From Acidimicrobiales bacterium (GTDB lineage: Bacteria; Actinomycetota; Acidimicrobiia; Acidimicrobiales; Aldehydirespiratoraceae), in the NCBI GenBank assembly GCA_033344915.1, contig JAWPML010000001.1, positions 1,174,369 to 1,238,368 on the forward strand: a stretch of 64,000 nt of DNA, read 5' to 3'. Shown here one piece after another: positions 57,166 through 64,000 of this stretch. The notes beneath the pieces are model-generated. The model saw only the letters and a list, made by a program, of their open reading frames with translations, did not search any database and was not told the origin of the DNA. The first letter of the stretch is position 1. Each line of letters starts with the position of its first letter. Position numbers and translations under genes: made by a program.

Positions 57166-58334
57166 CCGCCGCTGACGAGCTGCTCCGCGCCCTTCGGCAG
57201 CGCCACCGCTCCGTCGCGGTCGTCGAGCCAACCCTCGGGGAGGTGGACGTCCTTCGGGGAGCCGTGGTGGCCCCGCACCATGCGCATGCCGCCTTCCGGG
57301 AACGGCAACGTGCGGTCGAGACCGGCGATGACCTCGCGCATCTCGGCGAGCGAGCCGACCCGGTTGAGCACGCGGCGAACCTCGTTGCCGGTCGGGAAGC
57401 CCTTCAGGTACCAGCCCGTGTGCTTGCGGAAGTCGCGGATGCCGTGCGGTTCGCCCATCCACTCGCACAACAGTTCGGCGTGTTCGACCATGCCGTCGAG
57501 GACCTCGCCGAGGTCCGGGCGCGGGGCGACCGGACGACCGTCGAAGACGTCCGCCAAGTCGCGGAAGATCCACGGGCGACCGAGACAGCCACGACCGACG
57601 ACGACGCCGTCCGCGCCCGTCTCGCGCATCATCCGGAGCGCGTCGTCGGCCTCCCAGATGTCACCGTTGCCGAGGACGGGTATCGAGGTGACGGCGGCCT
57701 TCAGCTCACCGATGCGGCTCCAGTCGGCCGACCCGCTGTAGAGCTGGTTGGCGGTGCGGGCGTGGAGGGCGACGGCGCGGCAGCCCTCGTCCTCGGCGAT
57801 GCGGCCGGCGTCGAGGAACGTGATGGCGTCGTCATCGATCCCGACGCGGAACTTCACGGTGACGGGCACGTCGCCGGCGGCGGCGACCGCGGCCTGCACG
57901 ATCGACCGGTAGAGCGACCGCTTCCAGGGGAGTGCCGCCCCGCCGCCGTGGCGGGTGACCTTCTTCATCGGGCAGCCGAAGTTCATGTCGATGTGATCGA
58001 CCCCCTGCCCGTCGACGAGACGCCGGGTGGCCTCCCCGATCGAGTAGGGCTCGGTGCCGTAGAGCTGGATGCTGCGGGGTGACTCGCCGGGCGCGAACGC
58101 CGCCAGCTCGAGGCTCTTGCGGTGGCCCTCGACGATCGCGCGCGCGGTGATCATCTGGTTGACGTAGAGCCCGGCGCCGTATCGGCGACACAGGGTGCGG
58201 AAGGGGGCGTTCGTGACGCCGGCCATCGGCGCGAGCACCACCGGCGGCCAGACCTCGAGCGGGCCGATGTCGACGGGTGCGAACTCGCCGGGGCGCGCCG
58301 GGGGCTGCGCAGCGGGGGCGAGGGTGTCGGTCAC
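57162..58334 (-). CDS. dusB: tRNA-dihydrouridine synthase (DusB-type)
   Basis: 390-residue FMN TIM barrel that reduces uridines in the tRNA D-loop. Motifs: VVLAPMAGVTNAPFRTLCRRYGA, IQLYGTEPYSIGEA, HIDMNFGCPMKKVTRHGGGAALP with the catalytic Cys, VTVKFRVGIDDD, HARTANQLYSGSADW and IPVLGNGDIWEADDAL, GADGVVVGRGCLGRPW. The C-terminal helical domain is present. The GTG at 58334 overlaps the maf stop by four bases (GTGA), which fixes the start over the longer upstream frame. Its stop overlaps that of the convergent cobO. Confidence 0.94.
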   Translation of the reverse strand: MTDTLAPAAQPPARPGEFAPVDIGPLEVWPPVVLAPMAGVTNAPFRTLCRRYGAGLYVNQMITARAIVEGHRKSLELAAFAPGESPRSIQLYGTEPYSIGEATRRLVDGQGVDHIDMNFGCPMKKVTRHGGGAALPWKRSLYRSIVQAAVAAAGDVPVTVKFRVGIDDDAITFLDAGRIAEDEGCRAVALHARTANQLYSGSADWSRIGELKAAVTSIPVLGNGDIWEADDALRMMRETGADGVVVGRGCLGRPWIFRDLADVFDGRPVAPRPDLGEVLDGMVEHAELLCEWMGEPHGIRDFRKHTGWYLKGFPTGNEVRRVLNRVGSLAEMREVIAGLDRTLPFPEGGMRMVRGHHGSPKDVHLPEGWLDDRDGAVALPKGAEQLVSGG

Positions 58335-58930
58335 GTCCTCCAGGCTAGGAGGTCGACACCCACCTCCCGGCACAGTCGGTCGAGCAGCGGCAGGGGAAGC
58401 CCGATCACGTTGGTCACACTGCCCCGGACGTCGTCGGCGAAGACCGCGGCGGCGCCCTGGAGGCCGTAGCTCCCGGCCTTGTCGTCGGCCTCACCGGTGG
58501 CGAGGTACGCGGCGATGCGGTCCTCGGTCAGGTCGGCGAAGCGCACCTCCGTCCGCTCCACCGCCAGAGCCCGGCGAACGTCGTCGTCCCCGCGGTCGGC
58601 CGACACCCACACCGCGGTGATGGCCTGGTGGGTCCGCCCGGACAGCCGTCGCAGCATGTCGGCGGCGTCGGCCCGATCGCGTGGCTTGCCGAGAATCTCG
58701 TCGTCGAGCACGACGATCGTGTCAGCCGCGATCGTCACGGTGTCGGCCGCGGCCGCGGCGAGTCCCTTCGCGCTGGCGATCCGCTGGACGTAGTCGAGCG
58801 GATCCTCGCCCTCGTGCGGCGTCTCGTCGACGTCCTCTGGAACCCGCACCTCGAAGGCATCGGTGAGCCGGCCGAGCAGTTCGCGCCGCCGGGGAGACGA
58901 GGAAGCGAGCACGAGCGTCGGGGTGGACAT
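58331..58930 (-). CDS. maf: Maf-type nucleoside triphosphate pyrophosphatase
   Basis: 199 residues. LVLASSSPRRRELLGRL opens the protein; VDETPHEGEDPLDYVQRIASAKG, ADTIVVLDDEILGKPRDRADAADMLRRLSG (parts ADTIVVLDDEILGKP) and DDKAGSYGLQGAAAVFADDVRG are Maf signatures. It hydrolyses dTTP/UTP or modified nucleotides, with roles in septum control. ATG 58930 has CAGACT six bases upstream. Operon with dusB. Confidence 0.93.
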   Translation of the reverse strand: MSTPTLVLASSSPRRRELLGRLTDAFEVRVPEDVDETPHEGEDPLDYVQRIASAKGLAAAAADTVTIAADTIVVLDDEILGKPRDRADAADMLRRLSGRTHQAITAVWVSADRGDDDVRRALAVERTEVRFADLTEDRIAAYLATGEADDKAGSYGLQGAAAVFADDVRGSVTNVIGLPLPLLDRLCREVGVDLLAWRT

Positions 58931-58936
58931 GGCCGG

Positions 58937-58942
58937 AGTCTG
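58937..58942 (-). promoter_or_regulatory. -10-like hexamer of maf
   Basis: CAGACT on the minus strand, six bases before ATG 58930; the same hexamer precedes aroG. Confidence 0.35.
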
Positions 58943-58984
58943 GTGTGTGCGGCGAACCGCCACCAACCAGCGTTTCGATCGGCG

Positions 58985-58990
58985 TACCCT
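58985..58990 (+). promoter_or_regulatory. -10 hexamer upstream of the 59042 gene
   Basis: TACCCT. Six bases later, in frame with the gene, is ATC (58997), where other genes in this window have their start codon. Confidence 0.35.
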
Positions 58991-59041
58991 CTGCGAATCG
59001 ACGATGACCTCCTGGCCGATGATGGCGACGCGTTCGAAGCG

Positions 59042-60226
59042 GTGAGTCTGCCTTCCGAGGACACCACGCTCGAGATCCGATCGGATCCGTTCGTGGTGAC
59101 CTCCGGCTTCCTGCGCGCCGGTGACCAGGCGACGGTGCCGCCGATCGCCGAGGCGGGGCCACCGTGGACGTACGACGAGGCGGACGAGGAGGCGCATCGG
59201 TTCCTCGTCCACCTCGCCGGCGAGCGGACGATGCCGGAGTTCCACGACGACCCGGTCGAACACGCCCGGGCCAACGGACTCATGCTCCTCTTCAGCGAGG
59301 AGGTGCAGGACTCGTTCCAGACCTATCTCGCCCGGATGCCCGAGCCCCGCGCCGACGCGTGGCGGGATCTGATCGCCGGCGGGGCCAGCTCCGAGGCGTT
59401 CGGTCCGCTGACGCTGCAGGAGAAGCTGACGGAGGAACAGGTGGGGGAGGCGCTCGCGGTGGGCCGCCGCCAGCGGATCGTCAATCTGCTCGTCGGCACG
59501 GTCGTGATGGTGGTGCTCGTCGTCGGCGGGGTCCTGCTCTACAACACGTTCCTGGTCGAGGACGGCCGGACCGAGGGCTCGTTCCAGTTCGACGACGACA
59601 GTGAACCGCCCGCCGTGGCCGCGCTGTCGGGCGGCGCGCCGGTCGCGGCGCCGGAGCTCACCGCCGCGCTCACGGTGACCGTCGCCGTCGAGGCCGGTAG
59701 CGGGGCCGAGGCGGACCGCGTGACCGTGGCGCCCTTCTCGGTCTACCCGCATCCCCCCGGCTCGATCCGGGCCTCGCTGTTCCAGTACGCCGGCAGCGGG
59801 CACGTCGTGATCGTCGGACCGGACGGGTTCACCGAGGACAGCTGTCTGCGGGCCAGCGTGGTCACGGACCAGTTGCGTCCGCTCGACACCGTCACGTTCG
59901 GCCCGTGCGGCCAGCCGGTCGGGCGGATCCCGACGGTCGGCTGTCTCGGCCCGTCGGCCGTGCTGCTCGATCTCGACGTGCCGACCGGCGGCGTCGACCT
60001 GCCGGAGGGTGGCACGGGCTTCGCCGATGCCGTTCGCGTCCAGCTCGTCGGCGACGATCCGGCCTACGAGGTGCTCACGATCCGGGGCACCATCGAGGTC
60101 GCGGAGGACGACGCCGTCGCAGTTCCCCGCTTCGGCGGCGCCGAGGGGGACGAGCTCACCTTCGACCTCGGCGCCGATCGCATCGGCACGTGTACGTTGA
60201 CCGGAGACCTGCCGGGAGGGAGCTGA
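59042..60226 (+). CDS. Single-span membrane protein, unknown
   Basis: About 394 residues from GTG 59042. A cytoplasmic acidic and helical part (about 1-140: EEAHRFLVHLAGERTMPEF, LMLLFSEEVQDSFQTYLARM) precedes one membrane span (about 146-170: IVNLLVGTVVMVVLVVGGVLLY) and an extracytoplasmic beta-rich domain (about 190-394) with four Cys (DSCLRA, FGPCGQP, VGCLGP, GTCTL). I recognise no family. The start is uncertain: the frame is open upstream, GTG 59042 has no clear ribosome site, and the TACCCT hexamer predicts initiation at an ATC, 58997. It ends one base before the SRAP gene. Confidence 0.7.
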   Translation: MSLPSEDTTLEIRSDPFVVTSGFLRAGDQATVPPIAEAGPPWTYDEADEEAHRFLVHLAGERTMPEFHDDPVEHARANGLMLLFSEEVQDSFQTYLARMPEPRADAWRDLIAGGASSEAFGPLTLQEKLTEEQVGEALAVGRRQRIVNLLVGTVVMVVLVVGGVLLYNTFLVEDGRTEGSFQFDDDSEPPAVAALSGGAPVAAPELTAALTVTVAVEAGSGAEADRVTVAPFSVYPHPPGSIRASLFQYAGSGHVVIVGPDGFTEDSCLRASVVTDQLRPLDTVTFGPCGQPVGRIPTVGCLGPSAVLLDLDVPTGGVDLPEGGTGFADAVRVQLVGDDPAYEVLTIRGTIEVAEDDAVAVPRFGGAEGDELTFDLGADRIGTCTLTGDLPGGS

Positions 60227-60227
60227 G

Positions 60228-60950
60228 ATGTGCGGACGATTCGCCTCGACGACGCCGCCGGACCAGCTCGCCAACTACTTCGGTGCCTCGCTCGCCGAGC
60301 ATCTGATCGAGGACGAGGAGGGTCCAAACTTCAACGTGGCGCCGACCCAGGGCGTCTACACGGTGTTCGAGGACGGTGGGGTCCGCCGGCTCGACACGTT
60401 CCACTGGGGGCTCGTGCCGTTCTGGGCCAAGGATCCCAAGATCGGCAACCGCATGATCAACGCCCGCGCCGAGACCATCGCGGAGAAGAACTCCTTCAAG
60501 CGGCCGTTCGCCCGCAAGCGCTGCATCATCCCCGCCGACGGCTTCTACGAGTGGATGAAGGTCGAGGGCCAGAAGCGAAAGCAGCCGATGTACATGAGCC
60601 GTGCCGACGGTGAGCCCTTCGCCTTCGCCGGTCTCTGGGAGGTGTGGAAGGACAAGAACCACACCGACGACGACGGCGATCCGCTGGAGCTCTACAGCTG
60701 CACGATCATCACCGGGGAACCGAACGACAAGGTCGCCGAGGTCCACGACCGGATGCCGGTGATGCTTCCGCCCGACGTGTGGGACCAGTGGCTCGACCGC
60801 GACAACGACGACGTCGCGTCGCTCCAGACCCTCCTGGTGCCCGCCCCGTCGCAGCTCATCCGCCTCCATCCGGTCTCCACGGACGTCAACAACGTCCGCA
60901 ACAACGGCCCCGAGCTGATCGAGGAAGCCGAGCCGATCAGCGCCGAGTGA
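60228..60950 (+). CDS. yedK: SRAP (HMCES/YedK-type) abasic-site shielding protein
   Basis: 240 residues of the SOS-response-associated peptidase family. Cys2 (MCGRF) forms a thiazolidine link with abasic sites in single-stranded DNA. The active-site Asn is in NFNVAPTQG, WGLVPFWAKD follows, then NARAETIAEK, CIIPADGFYEWMK with the Glu, and the later His in VAEVHDRMPVMLP. Length is normal. Start ATG 60228 is fixed because Cys2 must be exposed at the N-terminus. No LexA-type box could be placed upstream because the preceding gene abuts. Confidence 0.94.
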   Translation: MCGRFASTTPPDQLANYFGASLAEHLIEDEEGPNFNVAPTQGVYTVFEDGGVRRLDTFHWGLVPFWAKDPKIGNRMINARAETIAEKNSFKRPFARKRCIIPADGFYEWMKVEGQKRKQPMYMSRADGEPFAFAGLWEVWKDKNHTDDDGDPLELYSCTIITGEPNDKVAEVHDRMPVMLPPDVWDQWLDRDNDDVASLQTLLVPAPSQLIRLHPVSTDVNNVRNNGPELIEEAEPISAE

Positions 60951-61338
60951 GCTCCGCCTCGAGGTCAGCCTGGAGCTGATCGAGATCGGCCTGGTCGGGG
61001 TTCGTGTCGGCCTGACTGAAGTCGAGCGCCGCCATCGAGTTCATCGGTACGACATGGATGTGGACGTGAGGTACCTCGAAGCCGGCGATCATGAGCCCCA
61101 CGCGGGCCGGCTGGAGCAGCGCCTTCTGCGCTCGACCGACCCGTTGGGCCACGCCCATCAGGTGCGTCGCGGTCTCGGCGGGGAGCTCGGTCCACTGGTC
61201 GACCTCGGCGCGCGGGACGACGAGCGCGTGACCGCGGGCGAGCGGTCGGATGTCGAGGAACGACACGCACACGTCGTCCTGCCAGATGAAACGGCCCGGG
61301 ATGTCGCCGTCGATGATGCGGGTGTAGATGGTTGCCAC
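60937..61338 (-). CDS. HIT family nucleotide-binding protein
   Basis: 133 residues. ATIYTRIIDGDIPGRFIWQDDVCVSFLDIRPLARGHALVVPR is the usual start (parts IIDGDIPGRFIW, DIRPLARGHALVVP), and the histidine triad HVHIHVVP is near residue 93. HIT proteins hydrolyse nucleoside phosphoramidates or adenosine dinucleotides. GTG start with TACCAT seven bases upstream. Its last 14 bases overlap the convergent SRAP gene. Confidence 0.92.
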   Translation of the reverse strand: MATIYTRIIDGDIPGRFIWQDDVCVSFLDIRPLARGHALVVPRAEVDQWTELPAETATHLMGVAQRVGRAQKALLQPARVGLMIAGFEVPHVHIHVVPMNSMAALDFSQADTNPDQADLDQLQADLEAELTRR

Positions 61339-61345
61339 GAAGCGG

Positions 61346-61351
61346 ATGGTA
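61346..61351 (-). promoter_or_regulatory. -10 hexamer of the HIT gene (leaderless)
   Basis: TACCAT on the minus strand, seven bases before the GTG at 61338. Confidence 0.45.
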
Positions 61352-61391
61352 GGCCGCGCCGGTCGTGGTTCGGTCGACGCCTCGTCGGTCC

Positions 61392-61397
61392 TATGGT
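61392..61397 (+). promoter_or_regulatory. -10 hexamer of the phosphatidyltransferase gene (leaderless)
   Basis: TATGGT, six bases before ATG 61404, supporting it over in-frame ATG 61365's longer form. Confidence 0.45.
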
Positions 61398-61403
61398 GAA
61401 CCC

Positions 61404-62075
61404 ATGACCGATGAGGCGACCGCGGGTCGAGAGCGCCAGCTCGGGATCTTCGAGGACCGGATCCTCACCGTCCCGAACGTCATCTCGCTCGTGCGGCTCG
61501 GCTGCATCCCGGTGTTCCTCTGGTTGCTGTTCAGCCAGGACGACCGCTACGGCGCGGCGTGGCTGTGGGCCGTCGTCGGCGCGACGGACTGGGTCGACGG
61601 CTGGTGGGCCCGCCGGTTCGACGTCGTCAGCGAGTTCGGGAAGGTGATCGATCCCGTCACCGACCGGGCCGTGTTGATCGTGGGTGTCGTCGCCGTGGGT
61701 ATCGACGGCTCGGTGCCGTGGTGGCTCGTCGGTCTCACCGCGGTGCGCGAGGTCCTGGTGTCCGCCGTCGTGGTCACCATCACCGCGCTGGGGGCGCGGC
61801 GCATGGACGTCACCTGGTGGGGCAAGTGCGCGACGTTCGGGCTGTACTTCGCCTTCCCGCTGCTGCTGGCCGGCGCGTCGGACACCGCCGGGGCCGACTG
61901 GTACCGATGGGCGGGTTGGGCCTGTGCCATCCCGTCGCTGGTCTACAGCTATCTGTCCGCCGCCCAGTACGTGCCGATGGGGGTGCGGGCGCTGCGCGAG
62001 GGGCGCCTGGACCGTCAGGACGCCGCGGCCGACGGCGCGCCGACCCGGTCGCGACGCGGCGAGCGAGAGGACTAG
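61404..62075 (+). CDS. pgsA: CDP-alcohol phosphatidyltransferase (PgsA-like)
   Basis: 223 residues with about six membrane spans. The catalytic motif DG-xx-AR-x8-G-xxx-D-xxx-D is complete (DWVDGWWARRFDVV then GKVIDPVTDRA). VPNVISLVRLGCIPVFLWLL and VGLTAVREVLVSAVVV match glycerophosphate phosphatidyltransferases, so phosphatidylglycerophosphate or cardiolipin synthesis is likely; phosphatidylinositol-type activity cannot be excluded. The following gene's -10 hexamer coincides with its stop. Confidence 0.88.
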   Translation: MTDEATAGRERQLGIFEDRILTVPNVISLVRLGCIPVFLWLLFSQDDRYGAAWLWAVVGATDWVDGWWARRFDVVSEFGKVIDPVTDRAVLIVGVVAVGIDGSVPWWLVGLTAVREVLVSAVVVTITALGARRMDVTWWGKCATFGLYFAFPLLLAGASDTAGADWYRWAGWACAIPSLVYSYLSAAQYVPMGVRALREGRLDRQDAAADGAPTRSRRGERED

Positions 62076-62078
62076 GTT
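62073..62078 (+). promoter_or_regulatory. -10 hexamer overlapping the pgsA stop
   Basis: TAGGTT, seven bases before the GTG at 62086. Confidence 0.45.
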
Positions 62079-62085
62079 CGCTGCC

Positions 62086-64000
62086 GTGAAAGCCGTGATC
62101 ATGGCGGGCGGCGAGGGCACTCGACTCCGACCGCTCACCTCCAACGTCCCGAAACCGATGATGCCGTTGGCCAACCGGCCGATGATGGAGCACATCCTCG
62201 ACCTGTTGAAGCGCCACGGCTTCGACGAGATCGTGGTCACCGTCGCCTTCATGGCGAACCACATCCGAGACTGGTTCGGCGACGGCTCCGAGTTCGGGGT
62301 GCGGATGGTCTACGCGGTGGAGGAGACGCCGCTCGGCACCGCCGGTTCGGTCCGCAACGCGATGGACGAGCTCACCGAGCCGTTCCTCGTGATCTCCGGC
62401 GACGTCCTGACCGACATCGACCTGACCAAGATCGTCGAGGAGCACCGGGCCAAGCAGGCGATGGCCACGATCGGGCTCATCCGCGTCGAGAACCCGCTCG
62501 AGTTCGGCATCGTGATCACCCGCGAGGACGGATCGGTCGAGCGGTTCCTCGAGAAGCCGGGATGGGGTCAGGTGTTCAGTGACACCGTCAACTCCGGCAT
62601 CTTCGTGCTCGAACCCGAGATCTTCGACTACATCGACGCCGACGGGCCGGTCGACTTCTCGTCCGAGGTGTTCCCGGCCCTGCTGGCGGACGGCAAGCCG
62701 CTCTACGGCGCGGTGGCGGAGGGCTACTGGGAGGACGTCGGCACGCTCGAGAGCTATGTCGCCGCCCACGCCGACATCCTCGACGGCAAGGTGACGGTCG
62801 ACATCGACGGCTTCGAGCAGGACGAGGGGCTCTTCGTCGGCGAGAACGTGTCGGTGCATCCCGAGGCGGTCCTGTCCGGCCCCGCGGTCATCGGTGACAA
62901 CTGTCGCATCGAGGCCGGCGCCCACATCGGCCCCTACTCGGTGCTCGGCGCGAACGTGCGCGTGCGGTCGGAGGTGGACATCGAACGGTCGGTGATCGCC
63001 GAGAACACCTATCTCGGCGAGGGCGTGAACCTGCGCGGCGCGGTGATCGGTCGTTCGTGCGACCTCCGCGCCGGGGTCAAGGTGGACGAGGGCGCCGTCA
63101 TCGGCGACGAGTGTTTCGTGGGGGAGTGGGCGACGGTCGGCGCCGACGTGAAGGTCTATCCCTTCAAGACCATCGAGGCCGGGGCGGCGGTCAACGCCTC
63201 GATCGTCTGGGAGACCCGCGGCGCCCGCAGCCTCTTCGGACGGGGCGGGGTGAGCGGTCTGGCGAACGTCGACATCACCCCCGAGCTCGTCACGCGGCTC
63301 GCCATGGCCTACGGCTCCACGCTCAAGCCGGGCGACGTCGTGATCACGGCCCGGGACTCCTCCCGTTCGGCGCGCATGCTCAAGCGGGCGGTCCACGCGG
63401 GGCTGAACGCCACCGGCGTCTCCGTGCAGGATCTCGAGGTGGTCCCGATGCCGGTCACCCGCTTCATCACCCGCCGCCCGGCGATCGTCGGCGCGGTCGA
63501 CCTGCGCCTCGACGGAACCGATCCGAACCGGATCGTCATCAAGTTCATGGACACCGACGGTGCCGATCTGTCGGAGAACGGGCATCGCAAGATCGAGCGC
63601 CTCTTCAACCGGGAGGACTACCGCCGCGTCTTCCCCAGCGAGATCGGCGACATCGACTACGCCCCCCGCGCCCTCGAGCACTACGCGACGGCGATCGAGT
63701 CAACCGTCGACCTCGCCGCCGTCCGCGAGTTCGGTCCGAAGGTCGTCACGGACTACGGCCTCGGCGCCGTGTCGTTCATCATGCCGAACCTGCTCGCGAA
63801 GCTCGGCGCCGACGTGCTCTCGGTCAACCCGTATGCGTCCACGTCGGGCGCCGCCGCGTTCGACCGGGAACGCAACGCCGCGGTCGTCGCCGACTTCGTC
63901 CGTTCGTCGGGCGCGGGTCTCGGCGTGATCTTCAGCCCCGGTGGGCAACAGTTGAGCGTCGTGGACGACAGTGGCCGCCTGCTCGACCACGATCAGTTGC
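62086..64000 (+). CDS. Sugar-1-phosphate nucleotidyltransferase fused to phosphomannomutase-like domain (partial, runs off the window)
   Basis: At least 638 codons, open to the right edge. Residues 1-230: nucleotidyltransferase with MAGGEGTRLRPLTSNVPKPM, ISGDVLTDIDL and FLEKPGWGQVFSDTVNSG (parts FLEKP, NSGIFVLEP), the pattern of GDP-mannose or glucose-1-phosphate enzymes. Residues 250-375: left-handed beta-helix hexapeptide repeats (VIGDNCRIEAGAHIGPYSVLG in parts). From about 400: an alpha-D-phosphohexomutase-like fold (GDVVITARDSSRSARMLKRA). Where mutases carry the TASHNP phosphoserine loop, this reads VDLRLDGTDPNRIVIKF, without the Ser, so mutase activity is doubtful. GTG start with TAGGTT seven bases upstream. 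Likely feeds nucleotide sugars to glycan genes. Confidence 0.87.
   Translation, partial: MKAVIMAGGEGTRLRPLTSNVPKPMMPLANRPMMEHILDLLKRHGFDEIVVTVAFMANHIRDWFGDGSEFGVRMVYAVEETPLGTAGSVRNAMDELTEPFLVISGDVLTDIDLTKIVEEHRAKQAMATIGLIRVENPLEFGIVITREDGSVERFLEKPGWGQVFSDTVNSGIFVLEPEIFDYIDADGPVDFSSEVFPALLADGKPLYGAVAEGYWEDVGTLESYVAAHADILDGKVTVDIDGFEQDEGLFVGENVSVHPEAVLSGPAVIGDNCRIEAGAHIGPYSVLGANVRVRSEVDIERSVIAENTYLGEGVNLRGAVIGRSCDLRAGVKVDEGAVIGDECFVGEWATVGADVKVYPFKTIEAGAAVNASIVWETRGARSLFGRGGVSGLANVDITPELVTRLAMAYGSTLKPGDVVITARDSSRSARMLKRAVHAGLNATGVSVQDLEVVPMPVTRFITRRPAIVGAVDLRLDGTDPNRIVIKFMDTDGADLSENGHRKIERLFNREDYRRVFPSEIGDIDYAPRALEHYATAIESTVDLAAVREFGPKVVTDYGLGAVSFIMPNLLAKLGADVLSVNPYASTSGAAAFDRERNAAVVADFVRSSGAGLGVIFSPGGQQLSVVDDSGRLLDHDQL

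Overview
The window is high-GC and almost fully coding, and it reads as chromosome of an actinobacterium, probably of the Acidimicrobiia (Ilumatobacter-like). Supporting features are a BldD-type regulator with a cyclic di-GMP motif, a LprG-like lipid lipoprotein, an F420-type luciferase-like oxidoreductase, a PAC2 protein, a type II DAHP synthase, a DUF222/HNH protein, and many lipoproteins with Thr/Pro-rich linkers. The lineage is inferred from gene content; no marker phylogeny was possible.

Layout. 0-6.5 kb: end of an unknown secreted protein, aroG and a sigma factor (both minus), then nadD - LytR_C protein - rsfS, a small membrane protein and a lipoprotein. 6.5-12.5 kb: tRNA-Ala, a GT-C-like membrane protein, LLM oxidoreductase/PAC2, thioredoxin-TPR and ppx. 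12.6-25.8 kb: a three-part lipoprotein-MFS-beta-repeat fusion, comEA-comEC-folP2-holA, rpsT (opposite strand), lepA, hrcA-dnaJ-rsmE and bldD. 25.8-32.8 kb: LysM protein with a pseudokinase, a DUF512 radical-SAM-like protein with der, a SpoIIE-type phosphatase and class I aldolase. 32.7-38.7 kb: an RND permease and a secreted heparinase-fold protein, then tRNA-Pro. 38.9-42.9 kb: small metabolic and sugar genes (VOC protein, sugar 3,5-epimerase-like cupin, GT2, Gfo/Idh/MocA) and a DUF222/HNH protein. 43-50.7 kb: an accessory-looking stretch of lipoproteins, regulators, an FAD oxidase and an HD protein. 50.7-57.2 kb: GT2, a selenocysteine-containing selD, nitronate monooxygenase, then a cobalamin riboswitch controlling btuF-btuC-btuD-cobO. 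57.2-64 kb: dusB-maf, a membrane protein, SRAP, HIT, a phosphatidyltransferase and a nucleotidyltransferase/phosphomannomutase-like fusion cut by the window end.

Three things stand out. First, selD has an in-frame UGA exactly at the catalytic Cys/Sec position, so the organism probably decodes selenocysteine. Second, the gene at 12602-15664 joins a LprG-like lipid-binding lipoprotein, a P55-like MFS transporter and a membrane-anchored beta-repeat domain in one reading frame; in mycobacteria the first two are separate neighbouring proteins. Third, more than twenty genes have a TAnnnT-like -10 hexamer 6-8 bases before the start codon, which points to widespread leaderless transcription and helps choose several starts.

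I saw no CRISPR array, rRNA, prophage or insertion sequence. No gene-free stretch exceeds 300 bases; the longest is 2661-2939, between the sigma factor gene and nadD.
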